DNA of 64,000 nucleotides, taken from Algoriphagus boseongensis. GTDB lineage: Bacteria; Bacteroidota; Bacteroidia; Cytophagales; Cyclobacteriaceae. The translations under genes and the position numbers were made by a program. The DNA lies in assembly GCF_004362805.1 (NCBI RefSeq), contig NZ_SNYF01000005.1, positions 248,001 to 312,000 on the forward strand, given 5' to 3'. Shown in pieces: positions 16,322 through 25,194 of the stretch. How positions within the stretch are numbered: the stretch's first letter is position 1; each line of letters opens with the position of its first letter. Below the pieces are notes generated by a model. The model was not told the origin of the DNA and made no database searches. It saw only the letters and a program-made list of their open reading frames with translations.

Positions 16322-17578
16322 ATGGATTTTGGCCATTTCCATATTGTTATTTTGGATGTTGAGGGTCGTGTTTTAAAGTCAAATAAAAGTTTTGAGAAAA
16401 TTAGCCCAAGTCCTTTGGGTAAGGAGTTTTGGAAATCTCTTTCCTTAGAAACTGCCGAGGAATTTTGCTACTCATTTGAGTTGATGCTTAGCAGTCCAAA
16501 AATCCGAAGACACCTTTTATTGGAGCATCCAGGTTGGGATGAGAACAGATTCTCTCAGATTTGGTGGGAGTTTTCTGTAATTACCACCCCGGAAATGGAT
16601 ATTTCCGCCGTGATTGGTATCGGTATCGGTGTTCATCTGCTTGAGCAGGAAATGCCTTGGACTAATCTGGTAGATGTATTGGGCTTTGGTAAAATTTCTT
16701 TGGATAGGAATTTCAGAATTATTGACTGGGATGATCGAATTGAAAATTGGTTTGGAGAAAATGTCCAAGAGTGGAAGAAGAAAGCCTTAACTCAAACCAA
16801 AGATTTTGGGGAGGAAACGGTGATTTTTGAAGGGCTTCATGCTGTTTTGGATAATCCTAAGCCATTTTGCTTTTTGCTGAAGAATAAAGGAGAGAATAAA
16901 TCCGATTTTGCTGCCCTTTTGGCCAGTGGAAATAATGGATACCAATTCTTTCTAGTTCCAAAGGAAAATTCGAAAAGTAAATCTCAAGAAGCTAAAGTTT
17001 TCTCAGACAGAGATATTAATCTGATAAAAGGTCCCATGTTTGTCTTGAACCACGAGGGTATTTTGGTTCAACAGAACTTGGAGGCTAAAAAATTTGGAGC
17101 GGATTGTTTAGGTAGAGCCAATACAATTGGATATCACTTGAATTTTTCAGCTGCTCCAGAAAAGTTTTTAAAGTTTTTTAGTGCGATTGATTCAGCTAAA
17201 AAAGGTATTTCCTCCCAGTTTGAGCAAAGCATATTTATTTCCAAGGATGAGATTAGATTTTGGGAGGTGAGTATTCGTCCTGTTCAAAATTTTAAAGGAG
17301 AAATGAAAGGTATCATCATTCACCTTTTGGAAACTACCTCCTATAAGAAGCAAATTTTTGAATTGTATCAGGAGAATGACAAACTAAAGGAAATGGCGAT
17401 CCAACCATCTCATATCCTTAGAGGCCCCTTATCCAGTATGTTGGGGATTTTGGAATTAATAGATCCAAAGGATTTATCGGAAGAAAACAAGAAGCTTTTC
17501 GGGTATCTCAAACCCCTGGCGATGGAGATGGATGATAAAATCCGAGAATACGCTAAAACGATTAGCAGTTGGAAGTAA
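16322..17578 (+). CDS. PAS-domain protein ending in a histidine-kinase DHp-like helix, no ATPase domain
   Basis: A 418-residue cytoplasmic protein starting at ATG 16322; an in-frame TTG at 16277 could add 15 residues. Three PAS-like segments follow one another: one near FGHFHIVILDVEGRVLKSNKSF, one around IDWDDRIENWFGEN and one around PMFVLNHEGILVQ. The last 60 residues contain an H-box, PSHILRGPLSSMLGILEL, like Bacteroidota hybrid kinases, and then simply end. No HATPase_c domain exists in any frame downstream, because gldH follows convergently. It may be phosphorylated by another kinase, act as a heterodimer partner, or be a decayed kinase. Function inferred only at domain level. Confidence 0.75.
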   Translation: MDFGHFHIVILDVEGRVLKSNKSFEKISPSPLGKEFWKSLSLETAEEFCYSFELMLSSPKIRRHLLLEHPGWDENRFSQIWWEFSVITTPEMDISAVIGIGIGVHLLEQEMPWTNLVDVLGFGKISLDRNFRIIDWDDRIENWFGENVQEWKKKALTQTKDFGEETVIFEGLHAVLDNPKPFCFLLKNKGENKSDFAALLASGNNGYQFFLVPKENSKSKSQEAKVFSDRDINLIKGPMFVLNHEGILVQQNLEAKKFGADCLGRANTIGYHLNFSAAPEKFLKFFSAIDSAKKGISSQFEQSIFISKDEIRFWEVSIRPVQNFKGEMKGIIIHLLETTSYKKQIFELYQENDKLKEMAIQPSHILRGPLSSMLGILELIDPKDLSEENKKLFGYLKPLAMEMDDKIREYAKTISSWK

Positions 17579-17592
17579 AAGAATCGGTCTTT

Positions 17593-18060
17593 TTACTTTT
17601 TTAATATTTTAATTCCGATCGCTTCAATACCCTCGACCTCCTCTTTTCTCATGTATTGAAGGATAGTTATGCTTCTTCCTTTTTCATTCAGAGGAAATCT
17701 TAAGGTGTCAAATTTTGTAAATGTATCTCCGAACCCTTTTCCAATGGGTTTTCCTGATTTTGAATCGAAAAGGGGAATATTCAATAGCTTGGTCTCAAGT
17801 ACATTCCCCGAAGAATCGTTGACCCAAAAGTTGACATAAAGATTAGAAAAGGGGTAATTCTCATTAAATCTTACTCCAATTAATGTCTCTCCAAGTTCAT
17901 TTGGCTCTTTATTTAATTCGAATTTAACTGTGTCGGTTAAAGTCCAAGTTTCTCCAGGAAAGGCATGAAACTCCTCAAAGGCCCGGTTTCCGTCGCAGGA
18001 AACCAAAGCCCCGAAACTCAATAAAAGACCCCAGATAACTAGTTTATTCCTTGTTTTCAT
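17593..18060 (-). CDS. gldH: Gliding motility lipoprotein GldH
   Basis: A 155-residue lipoprotein: MKTRNKLVIWGLLLSFGALVSC gives a signal peptide ending in an LVSC lipobox with Cys22. The mature part (FHAFPGETWTLTDTVKFEL, NLYVNFWV, and LNIPLFDSKSGKPIGKGFGD) matches the GldH family, needed with other Gld proteins for gliding/type IX secretion in Bacteroidota. The frame is open well upstream, but the ATG at 18060 is the only one giving a lipoprotein signal. It overlaps the 3' end of ricT by 17 bases, so translation is probably coupled. The ricT-gldH order is common in the phylum. Confidence 0.88.
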   Translation of the reverse strand: MKTRNKLVIWGLLLSFGALVSCDGNRAFEEFHAFPGETWTLTDTVKFELNKEPNELGETLIGVRFNENYPFSNLYVNFWVNDSSGNVLETKLLNIPLFDSKSGKPIGKGFGDTFTKFDTLRFPLNEKGRSITILQYMRKEEVEGIEAIGIKILKK

Positions 18061-19495
18061 TTCCAGGGCCTTGGTTACGTCTTGGAGGGAATCTTCTTTT
18101 TGATTCAGGCTTTTCATTTCCGGAATCAGTGCTCTTATTTTCAGCTTTCGGTGGATTAGGTACCTGACCATTTTTAGGGTTTGGTCGGTTACGGTTTTTC
18201 TTTCTTCTTCTGTTTTCTCCACCTGTTTTTTTCTCCTGATTCCCGCTAGCCTCCAGTTTTGGTTGGTTAGAAGGTTTGGATTCATTAGAGGTAGTTTTGC
18301 CTTCAGGTCTTGGATTTGATGGGCTAGGCTTAGGTGAATTTTCTTCTCTTCCATTCCTTGGTGGGAAAGGTGAATTGCCATTTGAAGGAGATTTTTTCTT
18401 CTTTTTCTTCTTCTTGTTTTTGGCAAACTTTTGATCCAAAAGCTCCAGTTCCCTAGTAGATTGAGCAACTAGGTCTTCCACATCAGTAGATTTATCCACT
18501 TGAAGATTAAAGACTTTTATGCCTTGCTCGTTCAGCTCCTGAATTTCTTTAACCCGATCACAGGTGATACTGATCCAGTCATTGTCATTGTTGTAGCTGA
18601 ACCACATCAACTTTCTGAAAATGTCTGTTTTCTGAAGTTTAGCTGGACCTTGTTCGGTTTGAAGTGGCTTCTCGACCTGAGGAATGTCCTTGATGGCATC
18701 CATGTACGTGTCTAATTCATAGTTCAGACAGCACTTTAGTCTTCCACATTGCCCACTAAGTTTGGTTGGATTCAGAGAAAGGTTTTGATATCGTGCAGCT
18801 GAGGTGGTGACATTTTTGAAATCTACCAGCCAGGTAGAACAGCAAAGCTCTCGTCCACATACACCAATTCCCCCTAATCTTCCAGCTTCTTGCCTCAAAC
18901 TAATCTGACGCATTTCTACCCGGATTTTAAACTCCCCTGCCAATACTTTGATCAATTCTCTGAAGTCAACCCGGTCTTCGGCAGAGTAGTAAAAAGTCGC
19001 CTTGGAATTGTCAGCCTGGTATTCCACATCAGACATTTTCATTTGAAGCCCGAGTTCATCTACGATTTGCTTACATCGATATAGCGTAGGCATCTCCCTA
19101 TTACGGGCTTCTTCCCACTTTTCCATATCCTTTTGATTAGCAATGCGATAGATTCGAGTGATATTGTCATCATCCCGTATTTTACGCTTTTGCATCTGCA
19201 ATCTTACCAATTCGCCTTGAAGGGAAACATATCCTATATGGTGTCCATTTGGAACATCTACCACTACAGGATCACCTGTATTCAGGCTTAGGTAATCTAC
19301 ATTTCTGAAATATTCCTTTCTTCCTCCCTTAAACTTGATTTCGACAATATCAAAGTTATCCACCTGAGGTATTCCCATGTGGGCAAGCCAATCGAAGGAA
19401 TTCATTTTATTGCAATCGCTCGTGCCGCAGGTGCCATTGTTTTGGCATCCACCGGTACCACCTGAGGTGGTAGAGCAGGTACTACATCCAGCCAT
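18044..19495 (-). CDS. ricT: PSP1-domain protein RicT (YaaT-like)
   Basis: A 483-residue protein. An N-terminal Cys-rich segment (CSTCSTT, CQNNGTC, CNKM; residues 4-29) precedes the PSP1 domain. That domain holds the conserved clusters CGRELCCSTWL near 214 and SGQCGRLKCCLNYELD near 248, which bind Fe-S in RicT of Bacillus. The last 120 residues are low complexity: a run of about ten lysines followed by Pro/Asn/Lys-rich sequence. RicT associates with RNase Y complexes in Firmicutes; in Bacteroidota its role is less clear. First gene of the ricT-gldH pair. Confidence 0.88.
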   Translation of the reverse strand: MAGCSTCSTTSGGTGGCQNNGTCGTSDCNKMNSFDWLAHMGIPQVDNFDIVEIKFKGGRKEYFRNVDYLSLNTGDPVVVDVPNGHHIGYVSLQGELVRLQMQKRKIRDDDNITRIYRIANQKDMEKWEEARNREMPTLYRCKQIVDELGLQMKMSDVEYQADNSKATFYYSAEDRVDFRELIKVLAGEFKIRVEMRQISLRQEAGRLGGIGVCGRELCCSTWLVDFKNVTTSAARYQNLSLNPTKLSGQCGRLKCCLNYELDTYMDAIKDIPQVEKPLQTEQGPAKLQKTDIFRKLMWFSYNNDNDWISITCDRVKEIQELNEQGIKVFNLQVDKSTDVEDLVAQSTRELELLDQKFAKNKKKKKKKKSPSNGNSPFPPRNGREENSPKPSPSNPRPEGKTTSNESKPSNQPKLEASGNQEKKTGGENRRRKKNRNRPNPKNGQVPNPPKAENKSTDSGNEKPESKRRFPPRRNQGPGNENKE

Positions 19496-19536
19496 AATCT
19501 ATATTCAGGGCTTTCGCCTCGTTTAGTCCTTTGGGT

Positions 19537-20826
19537 TTATTTGATAAGCTTCAAAATATCTTGGCCTATATCTCTTCTAAAGTAGGCTTTTTCCCAAGAA
19601 ATTTTTTCTACCGTTGAAAAGGCATTTGCTAGGGCCTGTTCCAGTTTTTCTCCAAAACCGGTTACTGCAATTACTCTTCCGCCTTGGTTTACTAATTCTC
19701 CTTTTGCATTTCTGCTCGTTCCGGCATGAAAAATCACGCTGTTTTCAGTTTGTGAAGGGACAGAAATCGGAAATCCTTTTTCATAATTTCCGGGATATCC
19801 TCCGCTAACCATCACCACGGTTGTGGCATAATTTGGAGAAATTTCTATTTGGTAATTGTCCAAAGTTCCATTCGCGATTCCAGAAAGTAAGTCCACAAAA
19901 TCGCTTTTTATTCTCGGTAAAACAGCTTCGGTTTCTGGATCTCCCATTCGGACATTGTACTCAATGACATAGGGTTCTCCATCCTGATTCATCAAACCGA
20001 TAAAAAGGAATCCTTTGTAGTCAATTTTTTCTTTTGCTAGTCCAGATATTGAAGGCTTTACAATCCGGTCTTCTACCTTTTGCATAAATTCTGCATCTGC
20101 AAAAATCACCGGACTTACCGCACCCATCCCTCCGGTGTTTAAGCCGGTATCTCCTTCACCAATTCGCTTGTAGTCTTTAGCCTCCGGAAGAATTTTATAG
20201 CTTTTGCCATCAGTTGCTACAAAAACAGAAAGCTCGATTCCTGTTAGAAACTCCTCGACCACCACCTTCGAAGATGCATCGCCAAATTTTGCGTCAAGCA
20301 ACATCTCTTTGAGGGATTCTTTAGCTTCCTCCAAAGTTTGACAAATCAAAACACCCTTGCCAGCAGCAAGTCCATCAGCTTTTAGTACGATGGGAAGTTT
20401 CTGCTTTTCTAAATAGGCAAGTCCTTCATTGATTTGATCAGCTATGAAGGTCTCGTAGGCAGCAGTTGGGATTCCATTTCTCTGCATAAATCGCTTGGAG
20501 AAATCCTTGCTTCCTTCCAAAGTCGCTCCTAACTGAGATGGACCAACGATGGGCAAATTTTCAGTTTTTGGCTGGGTGTGCAGGTAATCTACCAAACCCT
20601 TAACCAATGGTTCTTCAGGACCAACCACCACCATTTCAATGGAATTGTCCAAAATAAATTGATGAATTGCTGGAAAATCTGTGGCAGAAAGTGCCACATT
20701 CTGGGCTATTTGGGCCGTTCCTGCATTACCAGGAGCGACAAAAAGACGCGAGCATTTGGGACTTTGTACAATCTTCCAAGCAAAAGCATGCTCTCTGCCT
20801 CCGCTTCCCAATAAGGGTATATTCAT
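19537..20826 (-). CDS. purD: Phosphoribosylamine--glycine ligase
   Basis: A 429-residue ATP-grasp enzyme of purine synthesis that joins glycine to 5-phosphoribosylamine. Visible motifs are GSGGREHAFAWK at the N-terminus, APGNAGT near 33, VVGPEEPLVKGL near 72, the ATP-grasp block LKADGLAAGKGV near 147 and EYNVRMGDPETEAVLPR near 290. Length matches the family. It lies 15 bases after recQ on the same strand and 41 bases before ricT. No sign of truncation. Confidence 0.96.
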   Translation of the reverse strand: MNIPLLGSGGREHAFAWKIVQSPKCSRLFVAPGNAGTAQIAQNVALSATDFPAIHQFILDNSIEMVVVGPEEPLVKGLVDYLHTQPKTENLPIVGPSQLGATLEGSKDFSKRFMQRNGIPTAAYETFIADQINEGLAYLEKQKLPIVLKADGLAAGKGVLICQTLEEAKESLKEMLLDAKFGDASSKVVVEEFLTGIELSVFVATDGKSYKILPEAKDYKRIGEGDTGLNTGGMGAVSPVIFADAEFMQKVEDRIVKPSISGLAKEKIDYKGFLFIGLMNQDGEPYVIEYNVRMGDPETEAVLPRIKSDFVDLLSGIANGTLDNYQIEISPNYATTVVMVSGGYPGNYEKGFPISVPSQTENSVIFHAGTSRNAKGELVNQGGRVIAVTGFGEKLEQALANAFSTVEKISWEKAYFRRDIGQDILKLIK

Positions 20827-20841
20827 TGACTCGGTTCTAGT

Positions 20842-23019
20842 TTAGTTGGCATGTTCGGAGATAAACTTGATTCGGTAGACGCGAAGTTCATCTTCTGCGA
20901 AATCCTCATCAGCAAGTTCTTCCAATGCCGCTTTTATATGATCGGTTTCTGCATTCATAAAATAATCATGGAGAATATCTTCTCGCTCTTCGTCCATAAT
21001 GTGCTGAATGTAGTAATCGATATTTAGTTTAGTTCCGCTATAGATAATCTGCTCAATTTCTTGAAGCAATTCACCCATACTGATATTGAGATTTTCGGCA
21101 ATCTCATCCAGGTCGATTTTGCGGTCAATCTGCTGGATAATTGAAATCTTTACTTTGGAGCGAGTTCCGGAAGTTTTGACAACTACTTCAGAAGCAGTTT
21201 CGATTTCATTTTCTTCCACATAAGTGGCTATTAACTTTAGGAAAGGTGCACCAAATTTGGCGACTTTTCCCATTCCAACCCCATTGATTTGGGCTAATTC
21301 TTCCCGAGTTGTAGGATAAACCGTTGCCATTTCCTCCAAGGAAGGATCTTGGAAAATCACGTATGGAGGAAGGTTCTTGGTTTTTGCGATCCGCTTTCGT
21401 TCTGCTTTTAGCAGTTCAAAAAGCTTTTCGTCGTAAGCAGGCCCTGAACTGATCTGTACCTCTGGAGTTTCTGAAATCGCAAGTTTTTCAAAGTCATGGT
21501 CTTTTACCAAATCGACTGAATAAGGCGCTTCCAAGAATTCTTCGCCTTTTTTAGTCAACTTCAAAACCCCATAATTCTCAATATCCTTTTCTAGGAAAGC
21601 AAGGATCATGGCCTGACGGATTATTGAAATCCAAAGCTTTTCATCCTCTTCTTTTCCCTTTCCAAATACATCAAGGGTGTCATGGTTGTAACTCTGAACA
21701 TATTCATCCATTTCCCCTCTGATCACTTTGACCAAATGATTTAATGCAAATCTCTGGTTGGTTTGTTTGACGGTTTCAAGTGCGTTAATCAGTAAATCCA
21801 TTCCTTCGAATGTCTCCCGATCACGTTTGCAATTGTCACAGAAACCGCAATCATCATTTAAAGTTTCGCCAAAATAATTGAGGATAAATTTTCTTCGACA
21901 AACTCCAGTTTCAGCATAGGCAGACATTTCCTGAAGGAGAATTTTTGCATTTTCCCGTTCAGTTACCGCCTTGTCTTTGTTGAATTTATCCAGTTTGATG
22001 ATGTCTTCATATCTGTAAAACATCAAGCAATGACCTTCCAAACCATCACGGCCAGCTCTACCAGTTTCCTGATAATAGCCTTCCAATGATTTAGGAACAT
22101 CGTAATGGATCACATAGCGGACGTCCGGCTTGTCAATTCCCATCCCAAATGCAATGGTCGCCACGATCACATCCAATTCCTCATTCAAAAAGTCATCTTG
22201 AGTTTTAATTCGTACCGAAGAATCCAAACCTGCATGGTAAGGAGCGGCATTGATTTGATTGACTTTAAGCAACTCGGCTATTTCCTCGACTTTCTTTCTG
22301 CTGAGGCAGTAAATAATTCCTGATTTTCCTTTGTGTTGCTTGATAAATTTGATCAAAGCCTTTTTGGATTCATTCTTAACCTTTGGTCTCACTTCATAAA
22401 ACAGGTTTGTTCTGTTGAATGAGGATTTGAAAAGGTCAGCTTCTTCCATTTGAAGGTTTCGCTGAATATCCTGCTGCACCTTGGGGGTTGCCGTAGCAGT
22501 CAAAGCGATAATCGGAAGATTTGGCGCAATCTGGGCGACGATAGTTTTGATTTTTCGGTATTCTGGACGGAAATCATGTCCCCATTCCGAAATACAATGG
22601 GCCTCGTCAATTGCCACGAAACTCAGCTTTGCTGACTTTAAGAAAGCAATATTTTCTTCTTTGGTCAGGGATTCCGGAGCGACATAAAGCAGCTTTGTTT
22701 TTCCCTTAATTACCTCATTTTTTACTTTAGTCGCTTCTGATTTAGTCAAAGTCGAGTTCAAGAAATGGGCATTTACTCCAACCGCATTCAATTGATCGAC
22801 CTGATTTTTCATCAAGGCAATCAGGGGGGAAATGACAATGGCAGTTCCTTCACTGACTACAGCCGGAAGTTGATAGCATAGAGATTTGCCAGCCCCGGTT
22901 GGCATGATGACAAACGTATTTCTTTGATTGAGCAAATTGTCCACAATGGGTTCTTGATTCCCACGGAACTGGCTGAATCCAAAGATTTTCTTAAGGTCTT
23001 CTTTTACTTTTTCCTCCAC
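20842..23019 (-). CDS. recQ: ATP-dependent DNA helicase RecQ
   Basis: A 725-residue helicase. Walker A MPTGAGKSLCYQLP is near 40, the DEAH box in AIDEAHCISEWGHDF near 137, and motif VI QETGRAGRDG near 322. These are followed by the zinc-binding RQC cysteines (CRRKF, CGFCDNC, near 375-400) and an HRDC domain (DEKLFELLKAERKRIAK) near 525. A C-terminal extension with a helical domain ends at 725, longer than the E. coli protein (about 610) as is usual in Bacteroidota. It unwinds DNA during recombinational repair. Divergent from the kdsD-like gene. Confidence 0.95.
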   Translation of the reverse strand: MEEKVKEDLKKIFGFSQFRGNQEPIVDNLLNQRNTFVIMPTGAGKSLCYQLPAVVSEGTAIVISPLIALMKNQVDQLNAVGVNAHFLNSTLTKSEATKVKNEVIKGKTKLLYVAPESLTKEENIAFLKSAKLSFVAIDEAHCISEWGHDFRPEYRKIKTIVAQIAPNLPIIALTATATPKVQQDIQRNLQMEEADLFKSSFNRTNLFYEVRPKVKNESKKALIKFIKQHKGKSGIIYCLSRKKVEEIAELLKVNQINAAPYHAGLDSSVRIKTQDDFLNEELDVIVATIAFGMGIDKPDVRYVIHYDVPKSLEGYYQETGRAGRDGLEGHCLMFYRYEDIIKLDKFNKDKAVTERENAKILLQEMSAYAETGVCRRKFILNYFGETLNDDCGFCDNCKRDRETFEGMDLLINALETVKQTNQRFALNHLVKVIRGEMDEYVQSYNHDTLDVFGKGKEEDEKLWISIIRQAMILAFLEKDIENYGVLKLTKKGEEFLEAPYSVDLVKDHDFEKLAISETPEVQISSGPAYDEKLFELLKAERKRIAKTKNLPPYVIFQDPSLEEMATVYPTTREELAQINGVGMGKVAKFGAPFLKLIATYVEENEIETASEVVVKTSGTRSKVKISIIQQIDRKIDLDEIAENLNISMGELLQEIEQIIYSGTKLNIDYYIQHIMDEEREDILHDYFMNAETDHIKAALEELADEDFAEDELRVYRIKFISEHAN

Positions 23020-23079
23020 GAGAAGAAAGGGCTTTAAGGGTGAACAAAACCTGTGAACAGGAATGAACGATTAGTTTTT

Positions 23080-23087
23080 TACCTTTG
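23080..23087 (+). promoter_or_regulatory. -7 element TACCTTTG before the KpsF-type isomerase gene
   Basis: Exact TAnnTTTG match 30 bases upstream of the TTG start. It leaves a leader containing GAAGG just before the start codon, which supports that start. No good -33 TTG was seen. Confidence 0.55.
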
Positions 23088-23116
23088 TACAAAATTAGTG
23101 ATTAACGAAGGTAAAA

Positions 23117-24085
23117 TTGAATTTAGCTAAAAATATTAGAAATACAGCCGCTCGGGTTTTGGAAAATGAAGCAAATGCAATCCTTAAACTTGTGGATTAC
23201 ATTGATGGCGATTTTGAAGCTTGTGTTGAGAAGATTTTATCTTCAAAAGGAAGGGTAGTTTTAACAGGTGTGGGTAAGAGTGCGATTATCGCCAATAAAA
23301 TAGTTGCCACCCTAAATTCTACAGGCACACCTGCTCTTTTCATGCATGCTGCCGATGCTATTCATGGAGATTTGGGAATGGTGCAGGAGGATGATGTCGT
23401 GATTTGTATTTCCAAATCTGGCAATACCCCAGAAATTAAAGTCCTTGTCCCTTTGCTGAAAAAGCTAGGCTCAGTCTTAGTGGCTTTAGTTTCAAATACC
23501 CAATCTTACTTGGCAGAACATGCAGATTTTGTGCTCAATGCAACCATTGGGGAAGAAGCTTGTCCTCATAATTTAGCCCCAACTACCAGCACAACAGTTC
23601 ACTTGGCAATGGGTGATGCTTTGGCAGTATGTCTTTTGGAAGCAAGGGGATTTACTTCAGATGACTTTGCAAAGTACCATCCAGGGGGATCTTTGGGGAA
23701 ACAATTGTATCTCAAAGTTGGAGATGTGCTTTCAAAAAGTCAATTGCCAGTGGTATCTGAAAATGCCTCACTAGCTGAAGTCATCGTAGAAATTTCTGGG
23801 AAAAGACTTGGAGCCACCGCCGTCATTGATGATTCAGAAAATCTGAAAGGAATTATCACGGACGGAGACTTAAGAAGAATGCTCCAAAAATCGCTGGATA
23901 TTCAAAATTTAAAAGCAAAGGATATCATGACAATACACCCCAAAACCATCTCTGCTGATGAGTTTGCCATTCGAGCTTTAAATTTGATGCGTAATCATAA
24001 TATAACTCAGCTGGTAGCAATGAATGGGGAAAAAATTGCCGGATTTGTTCATATTCACGATCTGATGAAAGAAGGCATCGTATAA
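23117..24085 (+). CDS. kdsD: KpsF/GutQ family sugar isomerase (D-arabinose-5-phosphate isomerase)
   Basis: A 322-residue protein: SIS domain (GVGKSAIIANKIVATLNSTG near 51; ISKSGNTPEIK near 101) followed by two CBS domains (about 205-322). It interconverts ribulose-5-phosphate and arabinose-5-phosphate for Kdo and lipopolysaccharide synthesis. The HPGGSLGK signature near 193 is typical. The start is TTG, preceded by AAGG, with no suitable ATG nearby. It lies eight bases before a mannose-1-phosphate guanylyltransferase gene, so the pair probably serves envelope polysaccharide synthesis. Confidence 0.9.
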   Translation: MNLAKNIRNTAARVLENEANAILKLVDYIDGDFEACVEKILSSKGRVVLTGVGKSAIIANKIVATLNSTGTPALFMHAADAIHGDLGMVQEDDVVICISKSGNTPEIKVLVPLLKKLGSVLVALVSNTQSYLAEHADFVLNATIGEEACPHNLAPTTSTTVHLAMGDALAVCLLEARGFTSDDFAKYHPGGSLGKQLYLKVGDVLSKSQLPVVSENASLAEVIVEISGKRLGATAVIDDSENLKGIITDGDLRRMLQKSLDIQNLKAKDIMTIHPKTISADEFAIRALNLMRNHNITQLVAMNGEKIAGFVHIHDLMKEGIV

Positions 24086-24092
24086 TTTAATC

Positions 24093-25169
24093 ATGCAAGA
24101 AAAACCCTATATCGTCATTATGGCAGGGGGAATTGGATCCCGTTTTTGGCCATACAGCAGGAATCATAAACCGAAACAATTTTTAGATGTATTGGGCACA
24201 GGAAGAACCCTTCTTCAGAGCACTTACGATAGGTTTAGAATAATTGCAGATCCTGAGCAGTTTTTGGTTGTAACCAGCCAAGGTTATTTTGATTTGGTTT
24301 CTGAGCAATTACCGGATTTGAAACCTGAGCAGATTTTGACCGAACCACTTCGAAAAAATACTGCTGCTTGCATTGCTTATGCTGTTTTTAGAATTCATCA
24401 ACTAGATCCTGATGCAAGCTTAGTAGTGACTCCAGCGGATCATTTGATTCTTCAGGAGCAAAAATTTATTGACACCATCCAAAAGGCCGTCAAAGCTTCC
24501 AAATCTGATAAAAAACTGATTACTATAGGAATTCAACCGAATCGCCCTGAAACTGGCTATGGATACATTCAATTCCATGAAAAAGAAGAGGCTGATGGCA
24601 CAAAAAAGGTCAAAACTTTTACAGAAAAGCCCAATTTAAAGCTGGCAAAAACCTTTTTGGAAAGCGGAGACTTCGTGTGGAATTCTGGGATGTTCGTCTG
24701 GAAGGCAAAAAGCCTGTTGCATGCTTTTCATAAATACTTGCCTGATGTAGCCGAGGTTTTTGAAGAAGGAAAAAACCATTTTGGGAAGGAAAGCGAAGGT
24801 GATTTTATCAATCGAGCTTATACCCAGGTCAAAAATATTTCCATCGATTATGGGATCATGGAAAAATCAGACAAAGTCTATGTGATTTTGGGAGATTTTG
24901 GCTGGTCTGATTTGGGTTCATGGCTTAGCCTTCATGAACTCAAGGAAAAGGATGAATATAACAATGCCGTGGAAGCAAATGCTCTTTTATTCGAGACCAC
25001 TAATTCCTATATCAAAACAGATTCTGACAAATTGGTTGTGGTGCAAGGACTTGACAACTACCTAGTCAATGAATCAGAAAACGTCCTTTTGATCTGCAAA
25101 TTAGACGGGGAGGAGAAGTTTAGGGAATTCGTAGCCGGAGCTAAGAAAAAAGGAGAGGACTTTGTTTGA
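24093..25169 (+). CDS. manC: Mannose-1-phosphate guanylyltransferase
   Basis: A 358-residue nucleotidyltransferase that makes GDP-mannose from GTP and mannose-1-phosphate. The signature is MAGGIGSRFWPYSR followed by KPKQFLDVLG (residues 10-34), with VTPADHLI near 110, GYGYIQF near 152, EKPNL and FVWNSGMFVWKA near 193. The C-terminal phosphomannose-isomerase domain found in long ManC proteins is absent, as in most Bacteroidota. Second gene of the pair with the KpsF-type isomerase. Its last codons form half of a 13-bp inverted repeat shared with the convergent rlmB. Confidence 0.92.
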   Translation: MQEKPYIVIMAGGIGSRFWPYSRNHKPKQFLDVLGTGRTLLQSTYDRFRIIADPEQFLVVTSQGYFDLVSEQLPDLKPEQILTEPLRKNTAACIAYAVFRIHQLDPDASLVVTPADHLILQEQKFIDTIQKAVKASKSDKKLITIGIQPNRPETGYGYIQFHEKEEADGTKKVKTFTEKPNLKLAKTFLESGDFVWNSGMFVWKAKSLLHAFHKYLPDVAEVFEEGKNHFGKESEGDFINRAYTQVKNISIDYGIMEKSDKVYVILGDFGWSDLGSWLSLHELKEKDEYNNAVEANALLFETTNSYIKTDSDKLVVVQGLDNYLVNESENVLLICKLDGEEKFREFVAGAKKKGEDFV

Positions 25170-25189
25170 TTTCCAAATCAAACAAAGTC
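25158..25189. terminator. Inverted repeat between manC and rlmB
   Basis: A perfect 13-bp palindrome GACTTTGTTTGAT / ATCAAACAAAGTC around TTCCAA covers the manC stop and ends six bases before the rlmB stop. A likely shared terminator, although the U-tract is only the stem's own T's. Confidence 0.6.
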
Positions 25190-25194
25190 TGAAT

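Noticed and set aside
17593-18468. A 291-residue reading frame containing GldH
   Set aside because: The first 136 residues are the antisense-free shadow of the ricT low-complexity tail in another frame. The GldH signal peptide and lipobox start at 18060.
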